64,000 nt of DNA from Sneathiella litorea (GTDB lineage Bacteria > Pseudomonadota > Alphaproteobacteria > Sneathiellales > Sneathiellaceae), in the NCBI RefSeq assembly GCF_009882915.1, contig NZ_WTUW01000001.1:1228872-1292871 (forward strand), written 5' to 3'. Each line of letters opens with the position of its first letter. Positions within the stretch are counted from its first letter, which is position 1. This document shows, one piece after another, positions 1-8,546 of the stretch. The notes beneath the pieces are model-generated. The model searched no databases. It saw nothing but the letters and a program-made list of their open reading frames with translations, and had not been told where the DNA came from. Made by a program: the position numbers and the translations under genes.

Positions 1-375
1 AAATTCGAGCTCGATTTTCGGATGCAGTTTCTGGAAAGCCGGTAGTTCTTGGGCCAGAAACTGGCTGCCAAACCCTTCCGGGACGCCAAGGCGTACCGTT
101 CCTGTAAGAGTCTGGTTCTCCCCGCCCACCGTATCCTGGATGTTCGCTGACGCGCTCTCCATCTGCTCCGCCAGCGGCAGCAATCTTTCCCCCGCCTCAG
201 TCAGAACGAAACCGCGGGATGTCGCCTCGAATAATTTGGCGTCCAGCTTGCCTTCCAGTGCAAGAACTCGGCGACCGACCGTAGTATGGTCTACTTTAAG
301 CGCTTTAGCCACTTCCGTCAGGCGCCCTTTACGGCTAAGCTCCAGGAAGAAACGAATGTCGTCCCAGTCAAAAAT
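1..375 (-). CDS. LysR-family transcriptional regulator, N-terminal part (cut by window edge)
   Basis: The reading frame starts at 375 and is open to the window edge, giving 125 codons. Residues about 3-60 form the winged helix-turn-helix of LysR regulators (reads FDWDDIRFFLELSRKG, then VAKALKVDHTTVGRRVLALE). The start of the effector-binding domain follows (TLTGTVRLGVPEGFG). There is no in-frame ATG, GTG or TTG at the expected start. The best start is ATT at 375-373, 8 nt behind GAGG at 387-384, giving the family-typical (M)FDWDD. It is divergent from mmsA, so it may control valine/propanoate catabolism; that role is inferred. The C-terminus is outside the window. Confidence 0.85.
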   Translation of the reverse strand, partial: MFDWDDIRFFLELSRKGRLTEVAKALKVDHTTVGRRVLALEGKLDAKLFEATSRGFVLTEAGERLLPLAEQMESASANIQDTVGGENQTLTGTVRLGVPEGFGSQFLAQELPAFQKLHPKIELEF

Positions 376-488
376 AAGAAATACCTCATGTGCGATTTTA
401 CACAGGGAATGTGCGTTCTTATCTAATTACTTTGCAATTTTACCTATGTAAAGTGGCGTGAAATAAGAGCTCATTGGGAGAAGATCAG

Positions 489-1982
489 ATGACAGAACAA
501 TTGAAACATTTTATCGGCGGTCAGTATGTCGCCGGGAAATCCGGACGGTTCAGCCCGGTTTATAATCCAAGCACCGGTGAGCATAAGGCGGATGTCCCGC
601 TTGCGACGGAAGCTGAGGTTAGCGACGCGGTTGCTGACAGTCTCGCTGCTTTCCCCGATTGGGCAAACACTTCGCCGATTACCCGCGCGCGGGTAATGTT
701 CAAGTTCAAGCAATTGGTTGAGGAAAATATTGAGGAACTTGCCGCTCTGCTTGCCAGTGAACATGGCAAGGTCCATTCGGACGCCAAGGGCTCGATCATT
801 CGTGGCCTTGAAGTGGTTGAGTTTGCCTGCGGCATTCCGCATCTACTAAAAGGCGAGTTTTCTGACAATGTTTCTTCTGGCATTGATATGTATTCCATGC
901 GCAAGCCACTCGGTGTTGTTGCAGGTATTACACCTTTTAACTTTCCGGCCATGGTACCGATGTGGATGTTTGCCGTTGCGATTGCTTGCGGAAATACATT
1001 CATTCTGAAGCCATCGGAGAAAGACCCCTCCTTGCCAATGCGCCTGGGTGAGTTGATGCTGCAGGCAGGTGCCCCAAAGGGCGTTCTCAATGTTATAAAT
1101 GGCGACAAGCTTTCTGTGGATACGCTTCTTGATGATCCTCGGGTTAAGGCGATAAGTTTTGTTGGCTCAACGCCGATCGCGAAATATGTCTATTCACGTG
1201 CTGCTGCTGCCGGTAAGCGGGTGCAGGCCATGGGCGGGGCCAAGAACCATATGCTGGTTATGCCAGACGCCGACATGGACAAGGCCGTGGACGCCTTGAT
1301 TGGCGCAGGCTACGGTTCCGCCGGGGAGCGGTGCATGGCGATCTCAGTTGCCGTTGCCGTTGGTGATGCAGGCGATGAACTCGTCGAGAAACTCGCGCCG
1401 AAAGTGCGTAACCTTAAAGTTGGTCCGAGTGCGGCCGATGGGGACATGGGACCCTTGGTCACGAAAGAGCACCTTGAAAAAGTAAAAGGCTATGTAGATC
1501 TCGGAATTGAAGAAGGAGCGGATCTGGTGGTCGATGGCCGCGATCTCTCACTTCAGGGCTACGAAAACGGTTTTTATATGGGCGGCTGTCTTTTTGACAA
1601 TGTCCAGACTGATATGCGCATCTACAAGGAAGAAATTTTCGGCCCGGTACTTTCTGTTGTGCGCGCTCCAACCTTTAATGAAGCCATCGAGATGGTCGAT
1701 AAGCATGAGTTTGGAAATGGCACGTCGATCTTCACACGTAACGGAGACGTGGCGCGCGCCTTTTCCAATAATGTTGAAATCGGCATGGTTGGCGTGAATG
1801 TCCCAATTCCTGTTCCGCTGGCATTCCATAGCTTCGGTGGCTGGAAAAATTCAGCGTTTGGTGATCATAATCAGCATGGTCCTGAAGGCGTCAGGTTCTA
1901 CACGAAGGTAAAGACAGTGACCTCGCGGTGGCCGGATAGCATCAAGGCAGGTGCTGAATTCATCATGCCGACACATAAATAA
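489..1982 (+). CDS. mmsA: CoA-acylating methylmalonate-semialdehyde dehydrogenase
   Basis: The 497-residue protein belongs to the aldehyde dehydrogenase superfamily, MMSDH branch. It oxidises methylmalonate (and malonate) semialdehyde with NAD+ and CoA to propanoyl-/acetyl-CoA, the last step of distal valine degradation. Visible are the cofactor-pocket stretch GVVAGITPFNFPAMVPMWM, the FVGSTPIAKYVY loop and the catalytic cysteine in GERCMAISVAV (about Cys282). The start is ATG 489 behind GGGAG at 476-480; an upstream TTG (474) is in frame but has no better ribosome site. The neighbour mmsB makes the substrate semialdehyde, which fixes the identification well. Confidence 0.95.
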   Translation: MTEQLKHFIGGQYVAGKSGRFSPVYNPSTGEHKADVPLATEAEVSDAVADSLAAFPDWANTSPITRARVMFKFKQLVEENIEELAALLASEHGKVHSDAKGSIIRGLEVVEFACGIPHLLKGEFSDNVSSGIDMYSMRKPLGVVAGITPFNFPAMVPMWMFAVAIACGNTFILKPSEKDPSLPMRLGELMLQAGAPKGVLNVINGDKLSVDTLLDDPRVKAISFVGSTPIAKYVYSRAAAAGKRVQAMGGAKNHMLVMPDADMDKAVDALIGAGYGSAGERCMAISVAVAVGDAGDELVEKLAPKVRNLKVGPSAADGDMGPLVTKEHLEKVKGYVDLGIEEGADLVVDGRDLSLQGYENGFYMGGCLFDNVQTDMRIYKEEIFGPVLSVVRAPTFNEAIEMVDKHEFGNGTSIFTRNGDVARAFSNNVEIGMVGVNVPIPVPLAFHSFGGWKNSAFGDHNQHGPEGVRFYTKVKTVTSRWPDSIKAGAEFIMPTHK

Positions 1983-1996
1983 AATAAGAATAAACT

Positions 1997-2016
1997 GCAG
2001 GGCCTTCGGGCCCTGC
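1997..2016 (+). other. UUCG-capped hairpin between mmsA and mmsB
   Basis: A perfect 8-bp stem (GCAGGGCC / GGCCCTGC) is closed by a TTCG tetraloop in the 57-bp gap between mmsA and mmsB. No T-run follows, so it is unlikely to be a full intrinsic terminator. Such hairpins usually stabilise the upstream message or weaken downstream expression; that function is inference. Confidence 0.7.
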
Positions 2017-2039
2017 GCAAACAAAACGGGGATGGTATC

Positions 2040-2927
2040 ATGGCCAGAATAGGTTTCGTGGGTGTTGGTAATATGGGCGGGCCGATGGCCTTGAACCTGT
2101 TAAAAGCCGGTCACTCAGTAAAAGTTTTTGATCTGTCGAAAGAGGCAGTTGCCGCATGTGTGAAGGAAGGTGCGGAAGCTGCGGAAAGTGCTGCTGCTGC
2201 CGCAAGCGGTGTTGGCATTGTTGTCAGCATGTTGCCCAAGGGCGATCATGTACGTGCGGTTTACCTTGGCGACGGTGGTCTTCTTGATGCGGCTGACCAG
2301 GGTACACTTTTTATAGATTGTTCGACCATTGACGTCGCCACCGCCAGAGATGTTGAAAAGGATGCGACAAAAAAAGGTATGATGATGGTTGACGCGCCAG
2401 TGAGTGGCGGTGTTGGCGGCGCGGCAGCAGGGACGTTGACCTTCATGGTTGGTGGCAGCAAAGGGGCATTTGAAGCTGCAAAACCTATATTGGAGGCAAT
2501 GGGCCAGAATATCGTGCATACTGGCGGCCCGGGGAACGGGCAGGCGGCCAAGATCTGCAATAACATGATCCTCGGTATATCCATGGTTGGCGTCTGTGAA
2601 GCCTTCGTGTTGGCGGAAAAGCTAGGCCTGGAGCACCAGACTATGTTTGATATTGTCTCCACGGCATCGGGTCAATGCTGGTCGCTTACAAGCTATTGTC
2701 CGGTTCCTGGTCCGGTCCCGGCGAGTCCGGCAAACAATGAGTATAAGCCTGGATTTTCAGCAGAAAACATGTTGAAAGATCTGCATCTCAGTCAGGAAGC
2801 GGCGGAAGGCTTTGGCGCCTCGACAGCGCTCGGCAAGATGGCAATGGAATTATATGAGAACTATGTTTCGGGCGAAGGAAAATCTGCGGACTTCTCTGGC
2901 ATTGTCAATATGATCCGGAAATCGTGA
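2040..2927 (+). CDS. mmsB: 3-hydroxyisobutyrate dehydrogenase
   Basis: The protein has 295 residues, the usual family length. It oxidises 3-hydroxyisobutyrate to methylmalonate semialdehyde with NAD(P)+ in valine breakdown. The N-terminal Rossmann motif is GFVGVGNMGGPMALNLLKAG. The substrate-binding signature DAPVSGGVGGAAAGTLTFMV lies near residue 120 and the catalytic lysine region GNGQAAKICNNMILG near residue 170 (Lys in AAKICNN). It lies 57 bp downstream of mmsA on the same strand, with a stable hairpin between, and is probably co-transcribed. Confidence 0.95.
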   Translation: MARIGFVGVGNMGGPMALNLLKAGHSVKVFDLSKEAVAACVKEGAEAAESAAAAASGVGIVVSMLPKGDHVRAVYLGDGGLLDAADQGTLFIDCSTIDVATARDVEKDATKKGMMMVDAPVSGGVGGAAAGTLTFMVGGSKGAFEAAKPILEAMGQNIVHTGGPGNGQAAKICNNMILGISMVGVCEAFVLAEKLGLEHQTMFDIVSTASGQCWSLTSYCPVPGPVPASPANNEYKPGFSAENMLKDLHLSQEAAEGFGASTALGKMAMELYENYVSGEGKSADFSGIVNMIRKS

Positions 2928-2954
2928 CGGGTGGGTTGGCTTAAATTTCGAGTC

Positions 2955-3352
2955 TCATGTTTTTGCGAGGATGCGTCAGTGCAGGCGATTGCGGAGGCAT
3001 AACGGGCCTATGGCGAGGATGGAATAAAAGCGAAACTCCAAAAATTCCACGGAATGAGTACAGAAAGCGCCTTTCGCCGCTGAAATGATACCTGGCTTGA
3101 CCCGGCATTTATGGCATGGACCCTTGAGAACTATTTATCGCATATAAAGGTTCCTGTTCTTGCGATCCAATGCCGGGAAATCCATTCGGCACCCTTGCCC
3201 AGATTGATGCGATCAATACCGCAATACAGGGACCTGTTGAGAAGCGAATTCTAGAAAACTGTGGACACAATCCCTGGCAAAAGGATTCCGCGAAAATGCA
3301 TTTATATTCCACTGAATTTATATCCGAGCAGCTATCCTGGAGATCACCCTAA
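2955..3352 (+). pseudogene. decayed alpha/beta hydrolase (C-terminal remnant)
   Basis: Reading from about 2967 gives hydrolase-like protein broken three times. EDASVQAIAEA is followed by a stop at about 3000. RAYGEDGIKAKLQKFHG continues to STESAFRR, then a TGA where a tryptophan is expected. NDTWLDPAF and HIKVPVLAIQ continue until a one-base deletion near 3170-3180, after which NPFGTLAQIDAI and ILENCGHNPWQKD follow in the other frame to a TAA at 3350-3352. The VPVLAIQ...D...GH pattern fits the acid and histidine part of the alpha/beta hydrolase catalytic triad. The N-terminal half with the nucleophile elbow is missing. It explains most of the 486-bp gap between mmsB and the DMT permease. Confidence 0.7.
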
Positions 3353-3413
3353 TTTTCACGGTGTTTGTTGAATATCGCTTGCGGTTTGCAACCATTTGAT
3401 TGACTAATTAGGT

Positions 3414-4334
3414 ATGACTATACCTATCTCAGATAATATGCGCGGTGCGGCGTTCATGTCTATCACCATGGCCGCCTACGTTGCTAACGACACGGTAATG
3501 AAGCTGTTGTCTGACCATCTCAATCTCTATCAAGCGATGTTTTTGCGTGGCATATTCACAACCATGTTGATCGGCGGACTTTGCCTGTTCAAAGGGGTGT
3601 TGATTTATCGAATCCCAAAAGGAGACCGTTTAACAATTTCCCTTCGTCTTGTGGGTGAAGTCGGCGGGACGGTATTTTACCTGACCGCGTTATTTCATAT
3701 GCCGATCGCAAATGCTTCAGCAATTTTGCAGGCACTACCGCTCGCCGTGACGCTTGCCGGAGCCATTTTCCTATCCGAAACGGTGGGCTGGCGCCGTTAT
3801 CTGGCTATTATTTCGGGATTTCTTGGCGTCCTGATGATCGTCCGGCCTGGGTCCGATGGGTTTAATGAATACTCAATGTTCGCTGTCGTTGCCGTATTGT
3901 TTATTGTTCTGCGGGATATTTCAACGCGCCGTTTGTCTGTGGGGGTTCCATCTTTGTTTATATCTCTCTTGACCTCTGTTGCGGTTATGTCCGTCGGAGC
4001 GTTGCTGTCATTGACCGAAGAGTGGCGACCGGTGAGTTTTGGAGAGCTTAGCCTGCTAGCAGTGGCGGCCCTTTTTATCATCTTTGGCTATCTTTTTAGT
4101 GTTATGGCAATGCGCATAGGCGATATCAGTTTTTCCTCCCCATTTCGCTATACCATCCTGATTTGGGCAATCATTATTGGTATCGTTGTTTTTGGCGATA
4201 TTCCAGACAATTGGACAATTATGGGCAGCCTCATTATCGTAGGAAGTGGCGTATATACTTTTTACCGCGAACGGTATGTGTATGCGAAGGATTATGGGTT
4301 TGACGATAACGGTACTTCAAAAAGGATAAAATAA
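3414..4334 (+). CDS. DMT-family permease (two EamA domains)
   Basis: This 306-residue integral membrane protein has about ten hydrophobic segments in two repeated EamA halves, typical of the drug/metabolite transporter superfamily. Features include an early MKLL...YQAMFLRGIF segment, AILQALPLAVTLAGAIFLSE at the end of the first half, and a terminal basic tail after the last helix. The substrate cannot be read from sequence. The stop codon directly abuts the start of the next gene, so the two are probably translated from one message. Confidence 0.85.
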   Translation: MTIPISDNMRGAAFMSITMAAYVANDTVMKLLSDHLNLYQAMFLRGIFTTMLIGGLCLFKGVLIYRIPKGDRLTISLRLVGEVGGTVFYLTALFHMPIANASAILQALPLAVTLAGAIFLSETVGWRRYLAIISGFLGVLMIVRPGSDGFNEYSMFAVVAVLFIVLRDISTRRLSVGVPSLFISLLTSVAVMSVGALLSLTEEWRPVSFGELSLLAVAALFIIFGYLFSVMAMRIGDISFSSPFRYTILIWAIIIGIVVFGDIPDNWTIMGSLIIVGSGVYTFYRERYVYAKDYGFDDNGTSKRIK

Positions 4335-5075
4335 ATGGTAGCGCTGGTCACACGAAAAGATATCGATGGTATCGCTATAATTAGCCTGAACCGACCAGAT
4401 GCGCTGAATGCTCTGAGCCCGTCACTGTTTGTGGAACTCCATGACCATGTGGCGGCTTTATCTGAAGAGACGGAAAATATTGGCTGTGTAATTTTGCGCG
4501 GGGAGGGCCGGTCTTTTTCCGCTGGCAATGATCTCAAGGCGATGCAGGCCGGTGAAAAAGCGCCTCATCCCTTTTTCCAAGCCGAAACTGTTGAAATGAT
4601 TGAAGACCTCCCGCAGCCTGTCATTGCTGAAGTGCAAGGTCATTGTTATACCGGCGCACTGGAGTTGGTTCTTGCCTGTGATTTGATGATCTGCGGCGAG
4701 AGTGCACGGTTCGCTGACACCCATGGTAAATGGGGCCTCACTCCGCTCTGGGGGATGAGCCAGCGGCTCCCTCGTCGGGTAGGGGGGCTGTGTGCGAAGG
4801 AGATGATGTACACGGGGCGGGTCGTCAATGGCGCTGAAGCGTTTGAAATCGGGTTGGTCAATAAATGCGTAGTCGACTCAAAGCTTTCCGAAGAGACCTT
4901 GCAAATGGCGCGCGCCATAGTCGATAACTCCTGGCATACAGTTCGCGCTGATAAAATGCTGGTAACCAAGGGACAGGATTACGGATTGAAAGATGGGCTT
5001 GCATTCGAACGCGAAAATAGTCCGGGACGGGCCACCGGCAAAGAAGAGCGATTGTCCACCTTCAAGAAAGGTTGA
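4335..5075 (+). CDS. enoyl-CoA hydratase/isomerase family protein
   Basis: This 246-residue crotonase-fold protein carries the CoA-binding motif AGNDLKAMQAGEKA and the oxyanion-hole region EVQGHCYTGALELVLACDLM. A typical crotonase has ahead of the second site a GG[GA] turn with glutamates; here TGALELV takes that place, so the precise reaction (hydratase, isomerase or other) is unclear. The PQPVIAEVQGHC and HGKWGLTPLWGMSQRLPRRVG blocks are classical family features. It starts immediately after the permease stop and converges with the amidotransferase gene 17 bp away. Confidence 0.85.
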   Translation: MVALVTRKDIDGIAIISLNRPDALNALSPSLFVELHDHVAALSEETENIGCVILRGEGRSFSAGNDLKAMQAGEKAPHPFFQAETVEMIEDLPQPVIAEVQGHCYTGALELVLACDLMICGESARFADTHGKWGLTPLWGMSQRLPRRVGGLCAKEMMYTGRVVNGAEAFEIGLVNKCVVDSKLSEETLQMARAIVDNSWHTVRADKMLVTKGQDYGLKDGLAFERENSPGRATGKEERLSTFKKG

Positions 5076-5092
5076 GTCCTCGCCAGAATTCA

Positions 5093-5806
5093 CTAAATCC
5101 GTCTTTCTCCTTTAAGGATTTCAGCTATCCACTGGCCATATTGCTGCTGATCATTAGATTCTGCGAGGGAGGCAAGACTATCATCTGCAAAGTCAGGGTC
5201 TAATTGGACCCCTCGCCGCTGATTGATCAAATCCACTAAGAAGGGCAGCGTATGTTCAGGATGGGGTTGAAGCGAAAAGCAGCTGGGTGAATATTTAAGT
5301 CCGGCAAACTGACAAAAATCGGACGTGAGAATGAGCTCTGCATTCTCTGGTGCCTGGACCACCTGGTCCTGATGAAAGGAGAGGAGGCGTGCCTCTCTAT
5401 TGTTGAGGACATCTGAATAAATCGTGCGCCCGACACTCCATCCGCCTGCAAATTTTTCAACCCTTCCTCCCATTGCCTGCGCCATTAGTTGGTGGCCAAA
5501 ACAAATACCTACAGTCGGCTGACCGCTAGCAATCAGTTTGCGAATGAAGGCCTCCAATGGTTTTACCCAGTTAAAATCCTCATACACCCCATGCTTAGAT
5601 CCGGTGATGACCCATGCATCGCATTCCAATGGATGTTTCGGAAGCTGCATATCGATTGCTGCGTAGGTAACAAAATCAAAGGGCTCGTCTTCGAACAATT
5701 CTTTGAACATGTCGGGATACTCACCATACTTGACGCCGAGCGACCCACCAATACGCCCCGTTTGGATAATTCCAACCGTTGTTTTCTTCTCCAAATCAAG
5801 GGACAT
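5093..5806 (-). CDS. class I glutamine amidotransferase-like protein
   Basis: This 237-residue protein has the class I GATase fold. The nucleophile elbow is GICFGHQLMAQAMGG and the His-Glu pair is in LQPHPEH. TGSKHGVYED early on is the usual oxyanion strand. It resembles stand-alone GMP-synthase-like amidotransferases whose targets are mostly unknown. The chosen ATG (5806) lies within TGAGATG, two bases past the stop of the formate dehydrogenase alpha gene, suggesting translational coupling. An in-frame ATG at 5830 would overlap that gene by 23 bp and lacks a ribosome site. The link to formate metabolism is positional only. Confidence 0.8.
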   Translation of the reverse strand: MSLDLEKKTTVGIIQTGRIGGSLGVKYGEYPDMFKELFEDEPFDFVTYAAIDMQLPKHPLECDAWVITGSKHGVYEDFNWVKPLEAFIRKLIASGQPTVGICFGHQLMAQAMGGRVEKFAGGWSVGRTIYSDVLNNREARLLSFHQDQVVQAPENAELILTSDFCQFAGLKYSPSCFSLQPHPEHTLPFLVDLINQRRGVQLDPDFADDSLASLAESNDQQQYGQWIAEILKGERRI

Positions 5807-5807
5807 C

Positions 5808-8546
5808 TCAGGCTGACTTCCTTTCAACATTTACTGCACAGAATTTAACTTCAGCGATTTTACCAAAAGGGTCAAGTGCATCATTAGTCAGGAGGTTGAC
5901 GGCTGCTTCTGCATAGCAAAAAGGAATAAAAATCATACCGTTCTGGACCGCGCCATCGACACGAACCCGAATATCTATCTCTCCGCGACGCGAACGAATG
6001 GTCACCAGATCTCCGGGTGCAGCGTCCAGCTGCTCCATCATTGCCGGGGGCATATGAACGATTGGCTCCGGCTCTACCGCATCCAGAACACTTGCTCGGC
6101 GGGTCATCGAACCAGTATGCCAATGCTCCAGCAGGCGGCCGGTGGTCAGAACAATGGGGAAATTTTTATCGGGGATTTCATCCGGAGAAATCAAGCTCGC
6201 GGGCACAAATTTTCCGAGGCCGTTCGCCGTCGGAAAATCCTCGGTAAATATAAGCGGCTGTCCCGGATCTTCCGGGCTTTCGCAAGGGTAAATAACAGAA
6301 TCGGCAGCCTCAAGCCGTTCCCAGCTGATACCTTTAATGCTATCCATTGTCTGAGTCATTTCGGCGAACACGTCTTTCGGGTGATCGTAATGCCAATCCA
6401 GCCCAAGGCGTCTGGCTATTTCCTGGATAATCCAGAGATCCTGACGCGCATCGCCGGGAAGGGGCACGGCTGCGCGGCCAATCTGGACCTGACGGTTGGT
6501 GTTGGTAACAGTTCCATCTTTCTCGGGCCAAGCCGAGGCCGGGAGAATGACATCGGCATAGGCCGCCGTCTCTGTCACAAATAGATCCTGCACCACAAGG
6601 TGATCCAGCATGGCAAGGGCTTGCCGAGCGTGACTTACGTTCGGGTCTGACATCGCGGGGTTCTCCCCCATGATATACATGGCATTGATTTCGCCCCGAT
6701 GGACAGCCTCCGTGATTTCAACCACTGTGAGGCCTTTCTTGGGATCAAGCTCTGCACCCCAGAAGCGCTCGAATTTTTCGCGTATAGCGGGGTCTTCAAC
6801 CGATTGATAATCTGGCAGGAACATTGGGATAAGCGCTACATCCGAGGCGCCTTGAACATTATTCTGACCACGCAAGGGATGCAGTCCGGTTCCGGGACGA
6901 CCTACCTGACCCGTCATCAGAGCGAGACTGATCAGGCAACGGGAATTATCTGTTCCATGGACATGCTGGCTAATCCCCATTCCCCAGAATATAATTGCCG
7001 CCTTGGCCTTGGCAAACTCCCGCGCAACCTCCCGGATCAGATCCGGTGAGATTCCGGTCACAGGCTCCATGGCTTCCGGGCTGAACTCCTCCAGATGGAC
7101 TTTCAGCTCTTCAAAATTCTCAGTGTGGTTTTTTATGTAGTCCTTGTCTGTTAGGTCTTCCTTCACGATGACATGCATCATCGAATTAAGCAGCGCCACG
7201 TCTGTCCCCGGTTTTTCCTGCAACATATATTTAGCATGGCGGGAAAGCGACTGACCGCGTGGATCGATAATAATCAGCTTCGCGCCCTTCTTGGCTGCGT
7301 TCTTGAAGAAAGTAGCGGCGACTGGATGGTTGATGGTCGGGTTTGATCCGATCACCATAATCACATCGGCATTTTCCGCCTCATTAAATGGGGCTGACAC
7401 GGCACCGGACCCAACGGTTTCCAGCAGTGCTGCCACGGAAGAGGCGTGACAAAGGCGCGTGCAGTGATCAACATTATTGGTGCCAAAGCCAATACGAACC
7501 AGCTTCTGAAAAAGATAGGCTTCTTCATTCGATCCTTTGGCTGAACCGAATCCGGCGAGCGCGCCGCCGCCTTTTTCATCCCGCACCTTCCGAAGGCCAC
7601 TAGCGGCGAAATCAAGTGCCTCTTCCCAGCTTGCTTCACGGAAATGGGTATAAGGGTTAGCGGGGTCGAGGGTGGCAACATCCTCTTTCGCGACACCTTC
7701 TTTGCGAATTAGTGGAACAGTCAGACGTTCCGGGTTATGGATATAGTCAAATCCGAAGCGTCCCTTGATACAGAGCCGTTCCTCATTGGCGGGGCCGTTG
7801 CGGCCATCGGCATAGAGGATCTTGTCATCCCGAACCTTGAAGGTCAGCTGACAGCCTACCCCACAGAAGGGGCAGACGCTGTTTACCTCACGATCTATGT
7901 GATCGTCATGCAGGATAGATTTTTCCAGTAATGCGCCTGTGGGGCAAGCCTGCACGCATTCTCCGCAGCCGACGCAAGTGCTCTCTCCCATGGGGTCGTC
8001 AAAATCAAAGACAATCTTTGAATGTACTCCGCGTCCTGCCATGCCGATGACGTCGTTTACCTGAACATCACGGCAAGCCCGGACGCAGAGGTTGCAATTG
8101 ATGCAGGCATCGAGATTTACGGCCATCGCCGGATGGGACAAATCCTCTGTCGGCATTTCTCGCGGGGCAAAGCGGCTGGTTGTAATATCCTGCTGGTCTG
8201 CCATTTGCCAGAAATGGCTGCCGTCGTCATAGGCAGTTTCGCGATCTGGCTGATCGGCAATGAGAAGCTCCATAACCATCTTGCGGGATTTCTCTGCGCG
8301 TTCTGTCGCGGTGTGAACTTTCATTCCGTTAGTTGGTTTGCGGATGCAGCTTGCGGCTAAAACTCTCTCTCCCTCGACCTCCACCATGCAGGCGCGGCAA
8401 TTTCCATCCGCTTCAAAGCCGATACGGTCCGCATGACAAAGATGCGGGATTGTTTTGCCCTGCTGCTTGGCAACATCCCAGATGGATTGACCGGCTTTTG
8501 CGGTTACCTGTTTGCCATCCAGTTCAAAGGTGACTGTCTCGCTCAT
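5808..8546 (-). CDS. fdhA: NAD-dependent formate dehydrogenase, catalytic alpha subunit (Mo/W-bis-MGD)
   Basis: The 912-residue alpha subunit oxidises formate to CO2 and passes electrons through its iron-sulfur chain to the NAD-reducing beta subunit. In order it shows an N-terminal [2Fe-2S] domain (HLCHADR, NCRACMVEVEG), two ferredoxin clusters (CINCNLCVRAC and CVGCGECVQACPTG), the molybdopterin-domain cluster CPFCGVGCQLTFKV, and the active-site cysteine of DHCTRLCHASS (about Cys366). That last position holds selenocysteine in E. coli FdhF. The C-terminal molydopterin dinucleotide-binding domain includes PIVLTTGRLLEHWHTGSMTR. The start is ATG 8546 behind GGAGGCGG; a longer frame to 8615 is unsupported. 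It overlaps the beta gene by ATGA. Confidence 0.95.
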   Translation of the reverse strand: MSETVTFELDGKQVTAKAGQSIWDVAKQQGKTIPHLCHADRIGFEADGNCRACMVEVEGERVLAASCIRKPTNGMKVHTATERAEKSRKMVMELLIADQPDRETAYDDGSHFWQMADQQDITTSRFAPREMPTEDLSHPAMAVNLDACINCNLCVRACRDVQVNDVIGMAGRGVHSKIVFDFDDPMGESTCVGCGECVQACPTGALLEKSILHDDHIDREVNSVCPFCGVGCQLTFKVRDDKILYADGRNGPANEERLCIKGRFGFDYIHNPERLTVPLIRKEGVAKEDVATLDPANPYTHFREASWEEALDFAASGLRKVRDEKGGGALAGFGSAKGSNEEAYLFQKLVRIGFGTNNVDHCTRLCHASSVAALLETVGSGAVSAPFNEAENADVIMVIGSNPTINHPVAATFFKNAAKKGAKLIIIDPRGQSLSRHAKYMLQEKPGTDVALLNSMMHVIVKEDLTDKDYIKNHTENFEELKVHLEEFSPEAMEPVTGISPDLIREVAREFAKAKAAIIFWGMGISQHVHGTDNSRCLISLALMTGQVGRPGTGLHPLRGQNNVQGASDVALIPMFLPDYQSVEDPAIREKFERFWGAELDPKKGLTVVEITEAVHRGEINAMYIMGENPAMSDPNVSHARQALAMLDHLVVQDLFVTETAAYADVILPASAWPEKDGTVTNTNRQVQIGRAAVPLPGDARQDLWIIQEIARRLGLDWHYDHPKDVFAEMTQTMDSIKGISWERLEAADSVIYPCESPEDPGQPLIFTEDFPTANGLGKFVPASLISPDEIPDKNFPIVLTTGRLLEHWHTGSMTRRASVLDAVEPEPIVHMPPAMMEQLDAAPGDLVTIRSRRGEIDIRVRVDGAVQNGMIFIPFCYAEAAVNLLTNDALDPFGKIAEVKFCAVNVERKSA

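Noticed and set aside
140..451. Plus-strand frame opposite the LysR gene
   Set aside because: Ser/Arg-rich composition is an antisense shadow; the minus strand gives a clear LysR helix-turn-helix.
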